Assembly: GCA_013399115.1 (NCBI GenBank)
Contig: VXAA01004298.1
Coordinates: 409,460 to 473,459 of the forward strand
From: Anseranas semipalmata
Lineage: Eukaryota; Chordata; Aves; Anseriformes; Anseranatidae
DNA length: 64,000 nucleotides
Direction: 5' to 3'
Below are positions 26,501 through 39,700 of this stretch, piece by piece. Numbering within the stretch: the stretch's first letter is position 1; every line of letters begins with the position of its first letter. A model generated the notes under the pieces. The model was given only the letters and a program-made list of their open reading frames with translations, made no database searches and was not told the origin of the DNA. The position numbers and the translations under genes are program-made.

Positions 26501-29500
26501 TTTGTTGCCTTTGGAGTTAGCCAGTCCTACAGTAATGATGTTTTAGAGTACTTTTTAATATGCATGGGTGTGATAGAGAAAACAAGTTCTATTTTCTTAA
26601 TTTCAAATATTGGAGTAGTGTTTAGAAATAAAGTATTCTATTTCAAACACAACTATAAAATTGTTAGGCCATATATAATCTATTTTATAAAGTTTTTAGC
26701 AAAAATGGGAAGAACTACTGATTGGCTTTTCATTCTGTCTTCAAACGGTATAAGAATTTCAATTATAAATTAAATGTCTTAATTAGCTTCCCACTAGATG
26801 GAGCAACTATATGTCAACCCAGTAGAGGAAACAGAGAATGCATTTTCAAACAGATCACTTGTATTAAAAGCTAATACTCTGTTCTTGTTAATTATTAATT
26901 TTCTGAGTTTAAAATGGAAACTTCGAATTAATGTTGTGAAGTTTCTACTGAATAAGCATTAAAAAAAGGGTACACTGACTGGAGCTGCATATCCGTTGAC
27001 GTTTTGTTCATAGAGTAAAGACAGGGACTTCGGTTACAATAGAGGTGTATGATTGTTATAACTACGATTATATTTTTTCTTGTTTATTTGGGATTTTACA
27101 TTGTTTTTTAAAATGTTATAGAAAACATGCTTCATTGAAAATTTTCAATTTTTCCGTGAAATCTCTGGAAAAACTACATAGCCTTTCAGGTTCCCAAGTG
27201 AGTCCTCAGGTATCTGGTGAAGAATTTGTTCTCCTGAAATATTAGCTTCTTTTCTGGTCATGGTTTCATTTGATAAAAACTGCTACTTCTTCTATAAACC
27301 TTATTTTCCTTGTATCTTTTGACCCTTATGGTTACAATGCCATTGCTATTTGTGATTTTCCTGTGTGCTTTGTCACGAAACAGTGAAGGTAGATCTGTAA
27401 ACATATACAATGTGCATAATAAAGTGTCTGTATGTACATATTGAAGGAGATCAGTTTCCCTGAACTTTTTAGATTTCAAAAATATTTGTATGCTTTTACA
27501 ACAGCATAACTAGCTCAGTGTTTTCAGGAGTAAACTCTTTTCAAACTGTTCTAGGCATTATGCGATAGTGGCATACCTACCAAGTACCTACGAGGTACAA
27601 CCAAACTCAAGGAAGGAGAGAACAAAACCAGATCTGCAGTGCAGGTTTTCAGCAAAAGAGGTGTAACTTTGGATAGAAAACAGGGGCTAAAACTCTCCGT
27701 GCCAACTTCCTCAGTAGCGACAACTTCCCAGTTTTTAATTAAAAAGGATTATCAAAAGGTAGTTCTCAAAAATTTCACTTCAAACCTTTTAGTTACACCC
27801 TTGGGCTCACATCCTTCCTATCTCTCAGACCAGTTCTTGAGAAGACCATTATCCTAATGTACCCCCAGTGAGAACTGAAAACACAGGAATTGTCACCTGG
27901 TGTCAGGCTTCTGATCTGTCTAGCTGTTTTTAATGGTGATTAATCTTACCTTTTTGTCCTAATCTCTTGGATTGGAATGCTCTAAATTGGCTTATTATTA
28001 AACAAACACAAACTCCTGGCATCCAGTAGTAATAAGGTAACTTGTGTCCCTTACTGTAATAAGAGTTCACTGTATTTATTATTTTTAAAACCTCAACCCT
28101 TTACCATATAACATGATCTTTTTGATCTTTCTTATATTGAAAATACTTTAATCTCTCTGATTTGAAGGTCATCATTTATTCTTATCATTAATAAACCACA
28201 AACTATGTGATCTTCGCTGAAGTTTCTGTTCTCACCACTAACCTTAACCTGTAATTACAGCTTAGATCTATAAAAAATATTTGCACGATTTTCTGTTAGT
28301 AACAAGAACAGTTTATCACCTGCATTTGAAGATTAAGTATCTGTAATGCATACAGGCTATAGCTGGATAATATTCTTACTATTACTTGATGACGAATTCC
28401 TTGCCAGCAGTTGTTCATAACACTGCTATCAAAGAGAAAGTCTTGGTCTCCGATTTAATAACGTTAGCTTTATAACCATAATTTCTCAAATAATATGGAA
28501 AAGATATTTTTTTAAGGGAGGTTGTAAGAACAGGTTTCAAGAATAGGCATGATCATGTTTAGTGATAAATAGGAGGGTTGGTATTTATCATTGCACTGAG
28601 ATGTCATAATATTGATAGTTTAAGAACATAGGATTTTAATTTGCCCAAATATAATGTGCTTTTTATTCTTTTCAAAATAATCACTTTTAGCAAAAATCTG
28701 AAAAGTGCTTTTAGTGAATTAGAAATAGATACCAACAATTATGAGATTATTAATGAATTGATCAGGAAAAATAAATAATGCTTGCAATTTCTTCTCCCTC
28801 AAGTGTATCAAAACTCAGACAATCTGTCATCTGGCAGAATTACGTGTGGGATAATATTGGTATTGGGAATAACAAACAAAATATCAAGCACTAGCTAAAT
28901 ATTTGTGAAGTGACCATTTGAAAAACATTTGCCATATATTACACTGAGTGACGTGATTCTTGATGTGTTGAAATTTTCAAGTATGGGCATCAGTCAAATT
29001 TTCAGAGTAGAACAGACGATCTTTTTAAACCCATTCTGCTCTCAGTGGAGAACATAATAGACTAAATTCTGACCCTAGTACAGTGCATACAAAGCATTTC
29101 TATTTGCTGCTGTAGTATTTACATACCACAAATAAATCTGTATTTGCACTGGTATAATAAACAGATCAGTCATCAGCTCAGTCCTGATGAGGTGTTAGTC
29201 TGAACTGCCATTTAGCATTCATTTGGGAAAAATAAGGACTGAGTGTGGGGGGGTTGAAACCAAGTAAGATACAGCATGAGAGCATATAATGACAGTTTAA
29301 AAGTCAGCATTTAATTGAATGATAGATAAGTGGAGATAGCTTCTGTCCTTCCCATCACAATGCCTCTTTGTTCGTTTACATTGTATACCTTGAGATTTTA
29401 GACTTGCATCTGCATTATTTTTTAGCATCTGAGACCCTTTATTTGCAAGATTGATTGTTTCATGAGTATACGTGACCTTTAGAAATGAATGATCTAGATA

Positions 29501-30948
29501 AAGTTGTTTGGACAATAACTTTTGAGGAGGGTCTACATATAAAAATGTGTGTTTGAGAAAATTCTGTTAAAAGTAGTCAGGCCCATTGTTCTACAAAGCT
29601 TGGATTGAAAAGCAAATAAGCCAAAGAGCTCACTTGCACACAGTTTGAAAGGACTGGCAGAGATCTAAAGCCTTGGTTTTATTAATTATTCTCTGTAAAA
29701 CTCATAAAGCAAATGTAAAGGTTTCGCACCAGAGAAGTGATTTTTGTTTCACAGATGAAAATGTGAAGGCAAGTCATAGCTGGAAATCACCCACATGCGA
29801 TGGTATTGGCTTGCTATTGTGGCTTTAAGTTGAGTATCAGCAAGGTGTAAAAATCATCAATACTGTGGACTTGGTTATAAATATAATGTAGAGTCCTCAG
29901 TCTGAATCCTCAGTAGCAAAACCAGTGAGAGTGCAGATTTATTAAAAACATTGAAATGTGGAAAGGAATACACAGTTACTATCTGTGTAACGTTACAGCA
30001 GTAATAACGTAATTATAGTCTTAAATATGTAGGGACATGTTTGAATATGCTTTTGTGGGGGTCAACAAAGGCCTTTTGCAAATGACCAGAATTTGTCAGA
30101 ATGGGGTCCAAGAGGCTGGGGCAAGTGTCCTGTGTCCCTCTGCTGCATAAGCCACCTCTTCCATAGCCTTACCTGTAAACTGCTCAGGCTTCTTAAAATC
30201 GATTTCTCTCCTCTTCCATTACTCCTAGGGGAGACTAGCCAAGAATTTTGTTCCTGTGACCATTGGAAACCTTTTTCTTAATTTTCCTGTTTATATGTTT
30301 TGAAACATTTTACCACTGTGTCTCACCCACACATTTGTAGCTTCTTACTGACTGCAGTCTTGCACAGGACTTTATTTTTACCTCAACATTCTTCCTTATA
30401 TTTACTAGAAAATTACTTATTTTGTATGTCTTAATAGTGAATTTGCCATTGATGTCTTGTATTTGTCCTATCACTGACTACATATATCAAATCTTCTTCC
30501 TTTTCTGTCACTTGCAGTCTCTGAGACTCCAGCTTATGTCAGAGATTCATTATAGCCCTAAATACTCAACATTCAACTCTTTTGAAATTCCTTCCGTGTC
30601 TCTGCTGCTCTTCACAAAATTTCTGCTTATGGATGATATCACTTTCTTTCATGTTATCTGAACTGGTAGTCTATACTCTTAATAAAACCAGTTCAAACAC
30701 ACAATAACAATTTCTTACTGTGGAATTCATAGTGAGGTTTTAAAAACAGCCAAGAGTCGCAGTATGTTCAGTTTTCACAATATGGAATATCCATGTATTC
30801 CCACATGGAGTGTTCATGTAAGTAAATACATGTATCATTTAATAAATACTGGACCACGAAAGCAATGTGAACAATCAAGAATCCTGCATTGAATTGTATA
30901 AAAAAGGTACCAAGGAGATAAAACAAGTAACTATTTCTGTTTTTTCTA

Positions 30949-30996
<48 letters not shown>
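30949..30996 (+). repeat. (ATT)16 microsatellite
   Basis: Forty-eight bases of perfect ATT trinucleotide repeat, uninterrupted, in intron. On the - strand the same bases read as a run of Ile codons, which creates an artefactual open frame at 30768-31037. It is likely polymorphic. Confidence 0.98.
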
Positions 30997-33772
30997 TCAA
31001 TTTCAGATGCTTTTTGTCTGAAAAGAGTATGGTTCATGGTTTGTGATTTTAAGATTTGATAAATCAGAGCTGTCTTCTTGAAGGTTGTGTCCTTAGTCTT
31101 TAATGCATGGATAGTTTGTTTCTTGTTGTTAAATGTATCATACCAATAGTTGGAGTGGACTCTTCTGGCTCTTCTGTGTTCAACAGCTTGCAGTTTTGGA
31201 AGTGCCAGGTCAGATGAATTAGAGTTACATATTGTCTGTGGAAACCTTATGTCTGACGGTCATCTGGAGATGTCTTGTGCTAGTGTCATTTTCCTGTCCT
31301 CTTTGCTCTCTAAGCTTTCTACATATGGGCTGGTAATATTTATGTAGTTCAACTTCACAGATAAATAGTACTAATATAATTTTAGAGAATTCTCTAGTTC
31401 TCTCAATGCCTCCTACAATTATCTTTTTGTAAAATATATATAACTTGTGGGGTGGTGATGGTATAAAGCTCTTACTGATATGACCTAAAATTCACTTATT
31501 CATAATGTGACCATCTCAAAATTATACCAGCAAAACCATTCTGCCTGTCACCAACATTGTTTATTCCATATAGGTCATATCTTTTATAGAAAAAAAAAAA
31601 ACTGTATTTGAAGGAAATGTGTGATTTTCAAACATTGACAAGTAGGTGTTCACCCAGAAAGGAATGGTACATTGGTACCATGAATCCAACTTTATGATCA
31701 TTGGAGGAAAAAAATTGTAACTGATGTTTAGAAAAAGCTAAGAATCACAATGTATTTCTGTATGTAGCAACCAAGTATCATATAGGTTTAAAAAGAGTAT
31801 GGTTTCTTTTATACTGAGCAGGTTTCTAAGAGCTAGAAACCTGTCACTGAACCAAAGGCTATTACCCGCCTTAGGGCTCCAGTCAATGTAATCCTGAGAA
31901 GTTAAAGGTACCCAGTTTTAATACCCTTTCAGTTACTGGTCCTTTAATAAGAGTGTCTGTAAGTGTTTCCAGTTAAAGTCAGTTTGTGATAGGGTTTTTT
32001 ATTTTATGGATATCCATCCACAACAAAATCTGATTTTCCTTCCACACCACAGGTTTTCAGTCAACTTGTACATGTTATCAACTTTTGGTAGTGTGGAATT
32101 CTCAGTAGGTCTAATTCCAAGACCAAATCTGAAAGACTTCATGACACTGATAATCTTTGCCTGAAAATAAAATGTTCCTTTTTTCTACTTTATCAGTAAA
32201 CTGTGCCCAGGTGGGCGTATTGTGTTCATCTTTGCCCCCAAAATTGACTACCTTTCTGTTTTCTTGAGGATATCTAGGCATATTTTTCACCACCAGCATT
32301 ATATTTCTGTCAAGTTGTGTTTGAGTTATTTATTACTGTATTATCTTATTGAAATTACTGTTATTTTGTTCAGTGGGTGAAATTTACTTCTGTGCTTTGA
32401 AGTACTAGAGTGCTACTTAAACCTTGTTTCAAAGGCTGATGTTGAAGTCTAGTAGTGCATATACCACCTGCTGGCCACAGAGGCACTTTACCAAATTAAA
32501 TGTATGTATGCATGTGGATTTGTACAGCTTAACGTAGTTGCATTACTATGCTTTGGACCAAAAAATAAAATAACAGAATGCTGTAGTGTTCGTCTCAACA
32601 AATATTGTTTATGTATAACCTGCCAGTAAAAATTAGAAGGTGAGAATACGTAGCAATTGTGGATTAAAAAAATACATTTGACATGATTGAAAATACAATA
32701 AAAGTAATGATGGCTTTCTGGGTTTTTTCCTGCATGTCTTTCGTTGGGCTTATTTGGTAGTCCTTATCTTTTCGTGTTTCCCTTGGGACTTCAGGCTTAT
32801 GCAAAATGAAGAATGGCACAATTTCCTTGTGATTGGAACTTTAGAGGTCAAGTTGGTAGTAGATCATCCAACAGCAGATCTGTCACCAGTTATTTACTGA
32901 GTCTGGGCTTTATATGTAAATTTGATTCTTTAAATGTGAATCCCCTTAAGCCAAAGGAAAACTTTTTGGGTACCCTATTGCATTGACAGAACCAATATTA
33001 ATTTTTAAATAGTTTGTAATTCTGAATGTTTTGTGTGCTTCATTGTGTATTGTTTTGTTAATATGGTTAAACTTGTTTTGAATGTTTTATTTAGTGTCCC
33101 TTATATAGCCATGTTCATCACGCTTTATTTACTAAGCTATTTATGGTAAAATTCAGAACCCCTGCAAGAAAATCTTTTTTTTTCTTTTTTTTTGAATGAT
33201 ATGTTGGTAAATGGGAAGGAAGAAAAAAATGTGAAGACTTGAATCATACAGAAAATGTCTTGTCATAAGGAAAATGACATTTTTGAAATCATTTGCTCAT
33301 GTATTTTTGAAGAAGTTTACAGTACATACTGTACTGTACACACAGTCAGAGATAGAGCCAGATCGCTCATGCTTTGAGTGTCTCACAGTTATCTTAGTGT
33401 ATCACAGTGGGTGTATTAGTGTTCCTGTACAAGGAAGAGAAAGTAGAACAAACCTGTGCATCCATTCTGGTCATATAAATGTTTCTTGTAATACACCTTT
33501 GCTAGCAGCCATAACACAAGATTTAAACAAAAAATAACTTTACTAAATGCCAACTTCAAAAGTCAGTGCTTTAATTTAAACGTGGCTATTGTGAACTAGT
33601 TCAAAGCTGTCTGACACAATTTTATTTTAGCTATCATTTAGTAGCCAGTGTAGTTCTACAACAGGACTTGTTTTTTTGTCAGACGTTATCTTAGACCAAA
33701 TTATAAAGTTTAACATTAATACCAAATTTACTAACCGTAAGAGAGAATAACCTATTTCAACATATTTCCCAG

Positions 33773-33865
33773 ACACCTGAGGAGCTAGAAGATGTATCTG
33801 ACCTTGAAGAGGACCATGATGCACGTAGTCGCACAAGTGTTCAGACGGAAGGGAAGACTGACAGG
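33773..33865 (+). CDS. CTNNA3: CTNNA3 internal exon: acidic phospho-linker between M domain and actin-binding domain
   Basis: This exon is exactly 93 bp (31 codons), phase 0 at both ends, between acceptor catatttcccag and donor AGG|gtatgt. The peptide begins TPEELEDVSDLEEDHD and continues ARSRTSVQTEGKTDR. TPEELED joins directly to the MMIR end of the previous exon, giving the alpha-catenin signature MIRTPEEL. The linker keeps the Ser in a CK2-type S-D-L-E context, aligned with alpha-E-catenin S641. It also keeps the S-R-T-S-V-Q-T cluster aligned with the CK1 sites S652/S655/T658 of alpha-E. After QTE it reads GKTDR rather than the longer DDQLIAGQSAR of alpha-E/N-catenin, which supports the alpha-T paralogue. 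As a symmetric exon it could be skipped without a frameshift. The flanking introns are 25.2 kb and 10.9 kb. Confidence 0.94.
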
Positions 33866-36050
33866 GTATGTATTACAGCAGTGTATTTAAAAAGAAATTT
33901 GATGAGGGGAAAAATGTTACTGGATTACTACTTGTATGGAGCCATTTAAAGTCATGCAGTGAATCATTAAAATCGTGTTCAACTCTTAATAGATTTCTAA
34001 AAATGTGTAGATTGCATAAAACTGATACGTATGACCTGAGAGAGAAAAAGACTATGTAATTAATTTACAAATACATGGTGAAAATGTAAATTTGACAGAA
34101 AAATTCTTACTCTTCTGGATGAAATTCTAAAAGGTTACAGTTTCATCAATGTGGCTTGGTCTAATAGAAGTTAGGTTAATAAGGAATTTTTATATCTGGG
34201 TCTTAACTGAAGCCTGCAAAGCATATTAACCAAAAATAACCTCTACATGTGAGAAACTGCACATGTGCAGAAAAAGGGATGTATCTGCAATCCTAGCTAC
34301 TGTGGTGCACGAGTTACAGACTTTTCCTTCTGTGAGTTCTTCTGTGAATCTTTTCCGTAGATTTCTATAGAAAATTGTATATTGCTTGATCAGTGAACCC
34401 ATAAGGAAGAATGCAAAACTTATCATAGCATTTGGCAATTAGATTAAATATTTCTGGAAGTTCTGAATCATGTTTTGCTGCTTGTATCATCATTTAACCT
34501 GAGGACTTCATTATGGTACTGGTTATTGTTTATTGCTTGCATTCAGACATTTTTAAGAGCCTGTGAACATTTCTGAGTAGCAAAAGGCTTCTTAGTGAAA
34601 AATTAACATTATTTAGCAAACATTTATCTTCCCTATGTTTCCATTTTAAAAAAAGTTTCAGCAAAATTGTACTCTGTTTGCAACTTCTTAAGTGGAAAGA
34701 TCCATGGGGCCAGAGATTTCAACTTTATTACTTGTTTGTAGAGTACCTAGAGCACCAACAGATTTCTCACACTTGATTTAGTCTAGTGTTATTGCCATAA
34801 CAGAAATTATAAGCAATAGAGCTAGTTGGAAAATACCAAACTTTTCAATTCAACAATGATGGCAATAAAATGGCATTTTTATTTACATTTGTTTTTCAGC
34901 AAACATGCACAAACACAAATATTTTCTTCATTAAGACCCTAAATACTAATCAAAACTTCCAAAACAAAAGCTGTTCACTTGTGTTCCATTCTTTCTTTAA
35001 AAAATGAAAAGGAATTTTGAAAAAATAAGGTAAACTGTGAAGGAAACTGTGGCATTAGAATGGTGCCTGGTTGATCTTTTAGAAACTACTGACAGTTTAT
35101 ATTTTAATCTGTGTATATATGATGAATAAAATTAAGTAAGTATTCTCTATAAAAAAATGTTGATTTTATTGGCTGTATTCCATTTTCAAGCAGAATACCT
35201 TTTGTACTGCTTGAGGCTGCATTAAGAAATCTGAACGAAAAAGACTTTTCTTGACAGGGGGTATATTAAGAAAGAGTATATTTCGTATGGCTGGGTTTTT
35301 AATCTGTCTTCTCCATGAAACAAGTAAAACTAACTTTTGTAAAGAAGTGCATATCAATTATATGTTAATTAACTGTCAGTTGATTCTTAAAACTTATGGC
35401 ATGCAGTGTAACAATTATGAAAGATTTTTCTCACCTTACAGGATAAAATTTTGATTTCAGTTAAGAAAGGCAAACTTTTCCTTCAAAATGTTATCCCTGT
35501 GAGCTGATTTATTTGGAACAGGTACAGATGGTGTGCTGCATAGTTTCATAAATAACCCATAATGAATGCACTTGAAAGTTTTATCTCACTGGGAAAACAG
35601 CAAAAGTAGTTTGTAGATGTTTGCTATCCTACAGTACTAACAAAAGAGTCACTAATGCTTTAAAAGATCACATCTACACACCCAGTCTTCCATGTCCAGA
35701 TAAAGTAAAACACTTCTTTAAAGGGAATTTTCTTTGAAAAGAAACCATAAGTAACCCATACTTCTAGACATCTACAAAAAGGAAGAAGTAAATGCTGAGG
35801 ACTGTTGTAGGTAGGGAGCTGGCTGTCAAGAATCAGAGGCATAGGCTGTTGTGGAGAGATGAGTGGGATATGCTTTTCCTTGTATTACACAGACAGTGTG
35901 TAATCTCCACTGTCACTCACTGTGGTGGGGAGGGTAGAAGGGACAGTTACTTATAGATAAACCACGGTTCACATGTCTGAAAAAACAGTAGTTTATCAGT
36001 ATTGGACATAAATTTCTTCTATTTCTTTTCTTTCATTTTCTCCAAAAATA

Positions 36051-36123
36051 GGGGGGCAAGGAGGTTGGACCCGATGATCTCTGGAGGTCCCTTCCAACCC
36101 CTACAATTCTGTGATTCTGTGAT
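36051..36123 (+). mobile_element. Short CR1 LINE 3' terminus, sense to CTNNA3
   Basis: The + strand reads gaggttggacccgatgatct, then ctggaggtcccttccaaccc, and ends in two copies of the 8-mer attctgtg. This is the diagnostic CR1 3' end with its short terminal octamer repeat. Only about 70 bp are present, so this is an extreme 5' truncation. It is the only CR1 piece in the window on the same strand as CTNNA3. Confidence 0.92.
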
Positions 36124-38087
36124 AATACAATTACTGTAAATGTATGTGTTTTGGGGATCTAGATAGCAGTCATTGTTTAAATCCTGATTGTGAATTTTTC
36201 AATGGGAGCAATTTTTCTAGATTTCAGATTATGGTATCAGGGTCATAAATGGCACACTACCCAAAAATTTAATAGAAAATGACAGCTTTGACTAGATTAG
36301 ATACCCTTCCAAACCACATCAAGATGCTGACAGAAAGCTTCACGTATATCTTTTTAAATAAATGCATGACCAAATCTATTTGGTGCTGCAGCAAACATGA
36401 GCAATGATATAAGGCTTCTTTGTTTGGACTACTTTTTGATATTTTTATCTGAAGATTTATTCCTGGAATCTATTTAGAAATATGAAGAATCTGTATAGGG
36501 AAGATAGATTTTAAGGTTTAGCAGATTCCTGTGCTATTGTGATGCTTTCGGGTGCAGTGGTAACACCAAGAATAACTGTGTTCCAGAAGTAGTATGGCAA
36601 GATTGCAGAGTAACTTTGTTTCCTCCTTAAGTTCTTTCTCCTGGGCATAAGTGAGTCAATTTTATTTATACATACCTATCTCCATACTAGTTCTGCATAA
36701 AAGCACTCTTGAATTCATTTGCTGTGTTAGGAGTGTTTGCATCTTCTTCTGTGTCAAATTTCTCACTGCTCCAACAGGGAGTTGGTGCCTTTGAAAGTGC
36801 ATTTTTTTCTTTTTTTTATCATGATATATAAAGCATGTAAAACTAAATGTGATGTACATATACCACATGTAACAAGGGCTACATCTTAACTCAGAAGTCT
36901 CTTATATAAGTAAAATTGATGATACATTATTAATTATAACTTTTCTAGAATCTTTCTCTCACTCATATAGACTAGTGGTGAGATGACAGGGCTGAGATTT
37001 AACCTCATACGTACATTCCTGACTCTGCATCTGCATAGGTAATCTTGGAAATTCTACTTCATTGTCTTTCCCTCAGATAATTCCAGATCTCTAAGATGAA
37101 TGTGATAGTGCTTATGGCACCTTCCCACATGGTGGGATGCAGGTTAACCTGTGCCGTGTGCTCTGAGATCTGTCAGTAATTAAACTAGATAGCAATACTA
37201 ATTATTATTTGTACTGCAATGTTATATCCATGAAGAAGTTCTTTAGGACCAGATCCTCAGCTACTGTAAAAACATGTACTGCTAGCTGATCCAAGGAATA
37301 ATGCAGTGTTTCTGATTTGAAAGTCAGATCTACCATGCACAAAGTGTTCTTCCTCTGGTGGTTGTGTCTAATTTGTCTAATTACTCTGTAAGCTTATCAC
37401 ACAGTAATTTTGCTTGAGGAAATTTATGCCATCGTGATCAGTCCACTGAGGTAGTTTGTGGCTTATCACAGGATTTCGAGTTGAAGAGAAGGTCAAGTAA
37501 GTATTTGTCCAGTTAATTTTCAGACTTAGAAGACAACGTGCATTCTGAGGCCAGGAGAAGGTTTAAGGGCTTAAAGTTACTAAATTAGTGAAGAAAATTT
37601 TTTAGCTTAATTTTAAAACTATTGGTACAGGTTACATGTTCATATTGAAGAATGGGTGAAATATTTTAGCTCGTACATAATGAATCCACTTACAGATGAT
37701 GAGCAAAAATGCTTTCAGGCAACCACCCACCCACGTTTTTTTCTCAGAGTTCTGCAGACTGCATCATGAATACATAGATAAAAATGTATGAGAGTTAGAT
37801 CTACTTTTATACAGATTTGTTACATATTATGTTTTCACAACAGTTCGGTGCTGATGAAGAGTTGACTCAGTGTTATATTGTGAATGAGAAAATCCAGACT
37901 GAATTATTTTGCTGTTTTATTTGTATTATGTCTTAAATACAGTTATCATTAATACATATCTAAAAACATATTCAGCCTTGAAAAGATAGTCTTGCCAAAC
38001 TTTCTAAGATGAGAGAACAGATAGAAAAATAAAGATGATCTGTTGATATTTGCATAAAATCTTTGCATTTGTATTCTATAACGAGGG

Positions 38088-38720
38088 TATAGAATAGTTT
38101 AGCTGGAAAGGACCTTCAAGTCCTGACCCTCGAGTCCAACTTCCTGACCACTTCAGGGTTAACCAAAGTTAAAGCATATTATTGAAGGTATCATCCAAGT
38201 GCCTCTTGAACACTGACAGGCATGGGGCATCAGCCACCTCCCTAGGAAGCCTGTTCCAGTGTTTTACTGCCCTCACAGTAAAGAAATTTTCCCTAATGTC
38301 CAGTCTGAGCCTCCCCTGGTGCAGATCTGTGCCGTTCCCGTGCATCCTGCCATTGGTGACCAGGGAGCAGAGACCAGCCCCTCCCTCTCTGCTTCCCCTC
38401 CTCGGGAAGTTGCAGAGAGCAATGAGGTCACCTCTCAGCCTCCTCTTCTCCAGGCTAGACAACCTGAGTGTCCTCAGCCTCCTCTCACAGGACATGCCTT
38501 CCAGCCCTTTTACCAGCTTTGTTGCCCTCCTCTGGATGCTTTCGAGGACCTTAATATCCTTTTTGTGTTGTGGAGCCCAGAGCTGCTCACAGTATTGAAG
38601 GTGAGGCCACACCAATGCTAAATATAGCAGGAGAATCCCTTTTTTAGCGGCTGGCTATGCTGTGTTTAATGCATCCCAAAATGTGGTTTGCCATCTTGGC
38701 TGCCAGGGCAGCTGGCAGAA
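38088..38720 (-). mobile_element. CR1 LINE, 5'-truncated, RT C-terminus largely open
   Basis: The - strand frame 38169-38615 (148 codons) encodes the C-terminal third of a CR1 reverse transcriptase. It contains MVWPHLQYCEQLWAPQ, VLESIQRRATKLVKGLE, RLRGDLIALC, RLDIRENFFTVRAVKHWNRL and a C-terminus ending FKRHLDDTFNNML. The 3' tail lies at 38088-38165 (ggaaaggaccttcaag ... gagtccaacttcctgacc). The element continues to about 38720 (ccatcttggctgccagggca complement) and is truncated there, lacking the catalytic palm. One long frame is still open, so it is younger than the 18.9-kb and 52.6-kb copies. The + strand frames over the same bases are shadows. Confidence 0.93.
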
Positions 38721-39056
38721 GAGAACACCTAGAAGGGAGATAAATCAGCTATTCTTATTCAAGTAACAAAGACTTTACATCTAAGTTCCTTTGTTAATAT
38801 AAATGCTGATGTACATTAACAGCAAGCATGTGCTATTTTGATAACAAGAGGACAAGTTTAAAATAATTTTTAAGTTTAATTTTTAGCAAAGCTGCACAGA
38901 CAAATCTGAATGACAAAAATCAAGCATAATTCTAGTAACTTCTGTAATTTTGGGTAGGTTCTGCTAATAGTAATTTTTACACTTGATATGTGGCAAAAGA
39001 TTCCCTGTTGGGAGTCATGATCTGTCAAAAGCATTTAATTTCTTTGCTAACTGCCT

Positions 39057-39700
39057 TCATCTCTTCCCTTTACTGAAATCAAAATAATTTAAGATTAGCA
39101 AGGAGTAAAGATCAGTTTGAACTGTAAACCAGGCCTCATATACTGCAGATGTATAATGTATGCTCTTGGTTCTTTCATCCACGCCATTAGTGAAAATACT
39201 TAGTAACACCAGAGTCAGGGCAGGTCCCTTCAGAATTTCACTTGATAGATCCCTCCACCTTGGCACGAGTTCGTGATAATTATTCTGTGAACAGTTTTCC
39301 AATGACTGTCACATCCACCCAGTGGCAATTGCATCTAGATCATATTTCCCTAGATTGTTTAGAGAATGACATGAGAACCAGTGACAAAACCTAGGGTAGC
39401 CTAGATGCATTGCATGTTTCTTCTTCATCTACAGCTTGTTTCCCTGGCACAGAGAGAAGTTGCCTCATCTAAGTCAACCTTTTTAAAGAAGGCTGATGCA
39501 AAAGTTGCATTAAACAGCTGGGTTTTTGTTTGTTTGTTTTTGAAATTATCTGCTAATAGCTTTATTTTTTTATTCAGTTCTGTTGTACCTAAAAATATAC
39601 AGGAACTGACATGGCAGCACAAGTGAAGCACTCTGAAATTATTCAAAGTATGCTGGACTTCAGCAGGTATGTTACAATCCTTAATACTAGGAGAAGACAA
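39057..39700 (-). mobile_element. Ancient CR1/L3-like LINE fragment (RT region)
   Basis: The + strand carries word order typical of old CR1/L3 elements in reverse complement. It has 'agtgaaaatacttagtaacaccagagtcagggcaggtccct', 'acatccacccagtggcaattgcatctagatcatatttccctag' and 'gaatgacatgagaaccagtgac'. The - strand frame 39057-39302 has KGPALTLVLLSIFTNGVDE, a decayed [18 protein letters not shown] box. The part from 39480 to 39700 (aaggctgatgcaaaagttgcattaaacagctggg) is assigned by weaker similarity. It is only a few hundred bp from the younger copy at 38.1 kb and clearly a separate, older insertion. Confidence 0.6.

Larger units (their letters stand above)
8618..33772 (+). other. CTNNA3: CTNNA3 intron, 25.2 kb
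   Basis: The boundaries are fixed by gtaagt at 8618 and ttcccag ending at 33772, and the flanking exons join in phase 0 as MMIR/TPEEL. It holds CR1 fragments near 18.9-19.5 and 25.9-26.5 kb, a possible ancient CR1/L3 scrap near 13.7-14.0 kb, an (ATT)16 microsatellite, and homopolymer runs (T22 at 12841, A16 at 15853). Open frames at 9908-10345, 13097-13396, 17860-18230 and 19555-20507 show no domain I recognise. I see no gene in the rest. Confidence 0.88.

Noticed and set aside
38182..38621. + strand frames of 138 and 120 codons
   Set aside because: Shadows of the - strand CR1 RT frame.
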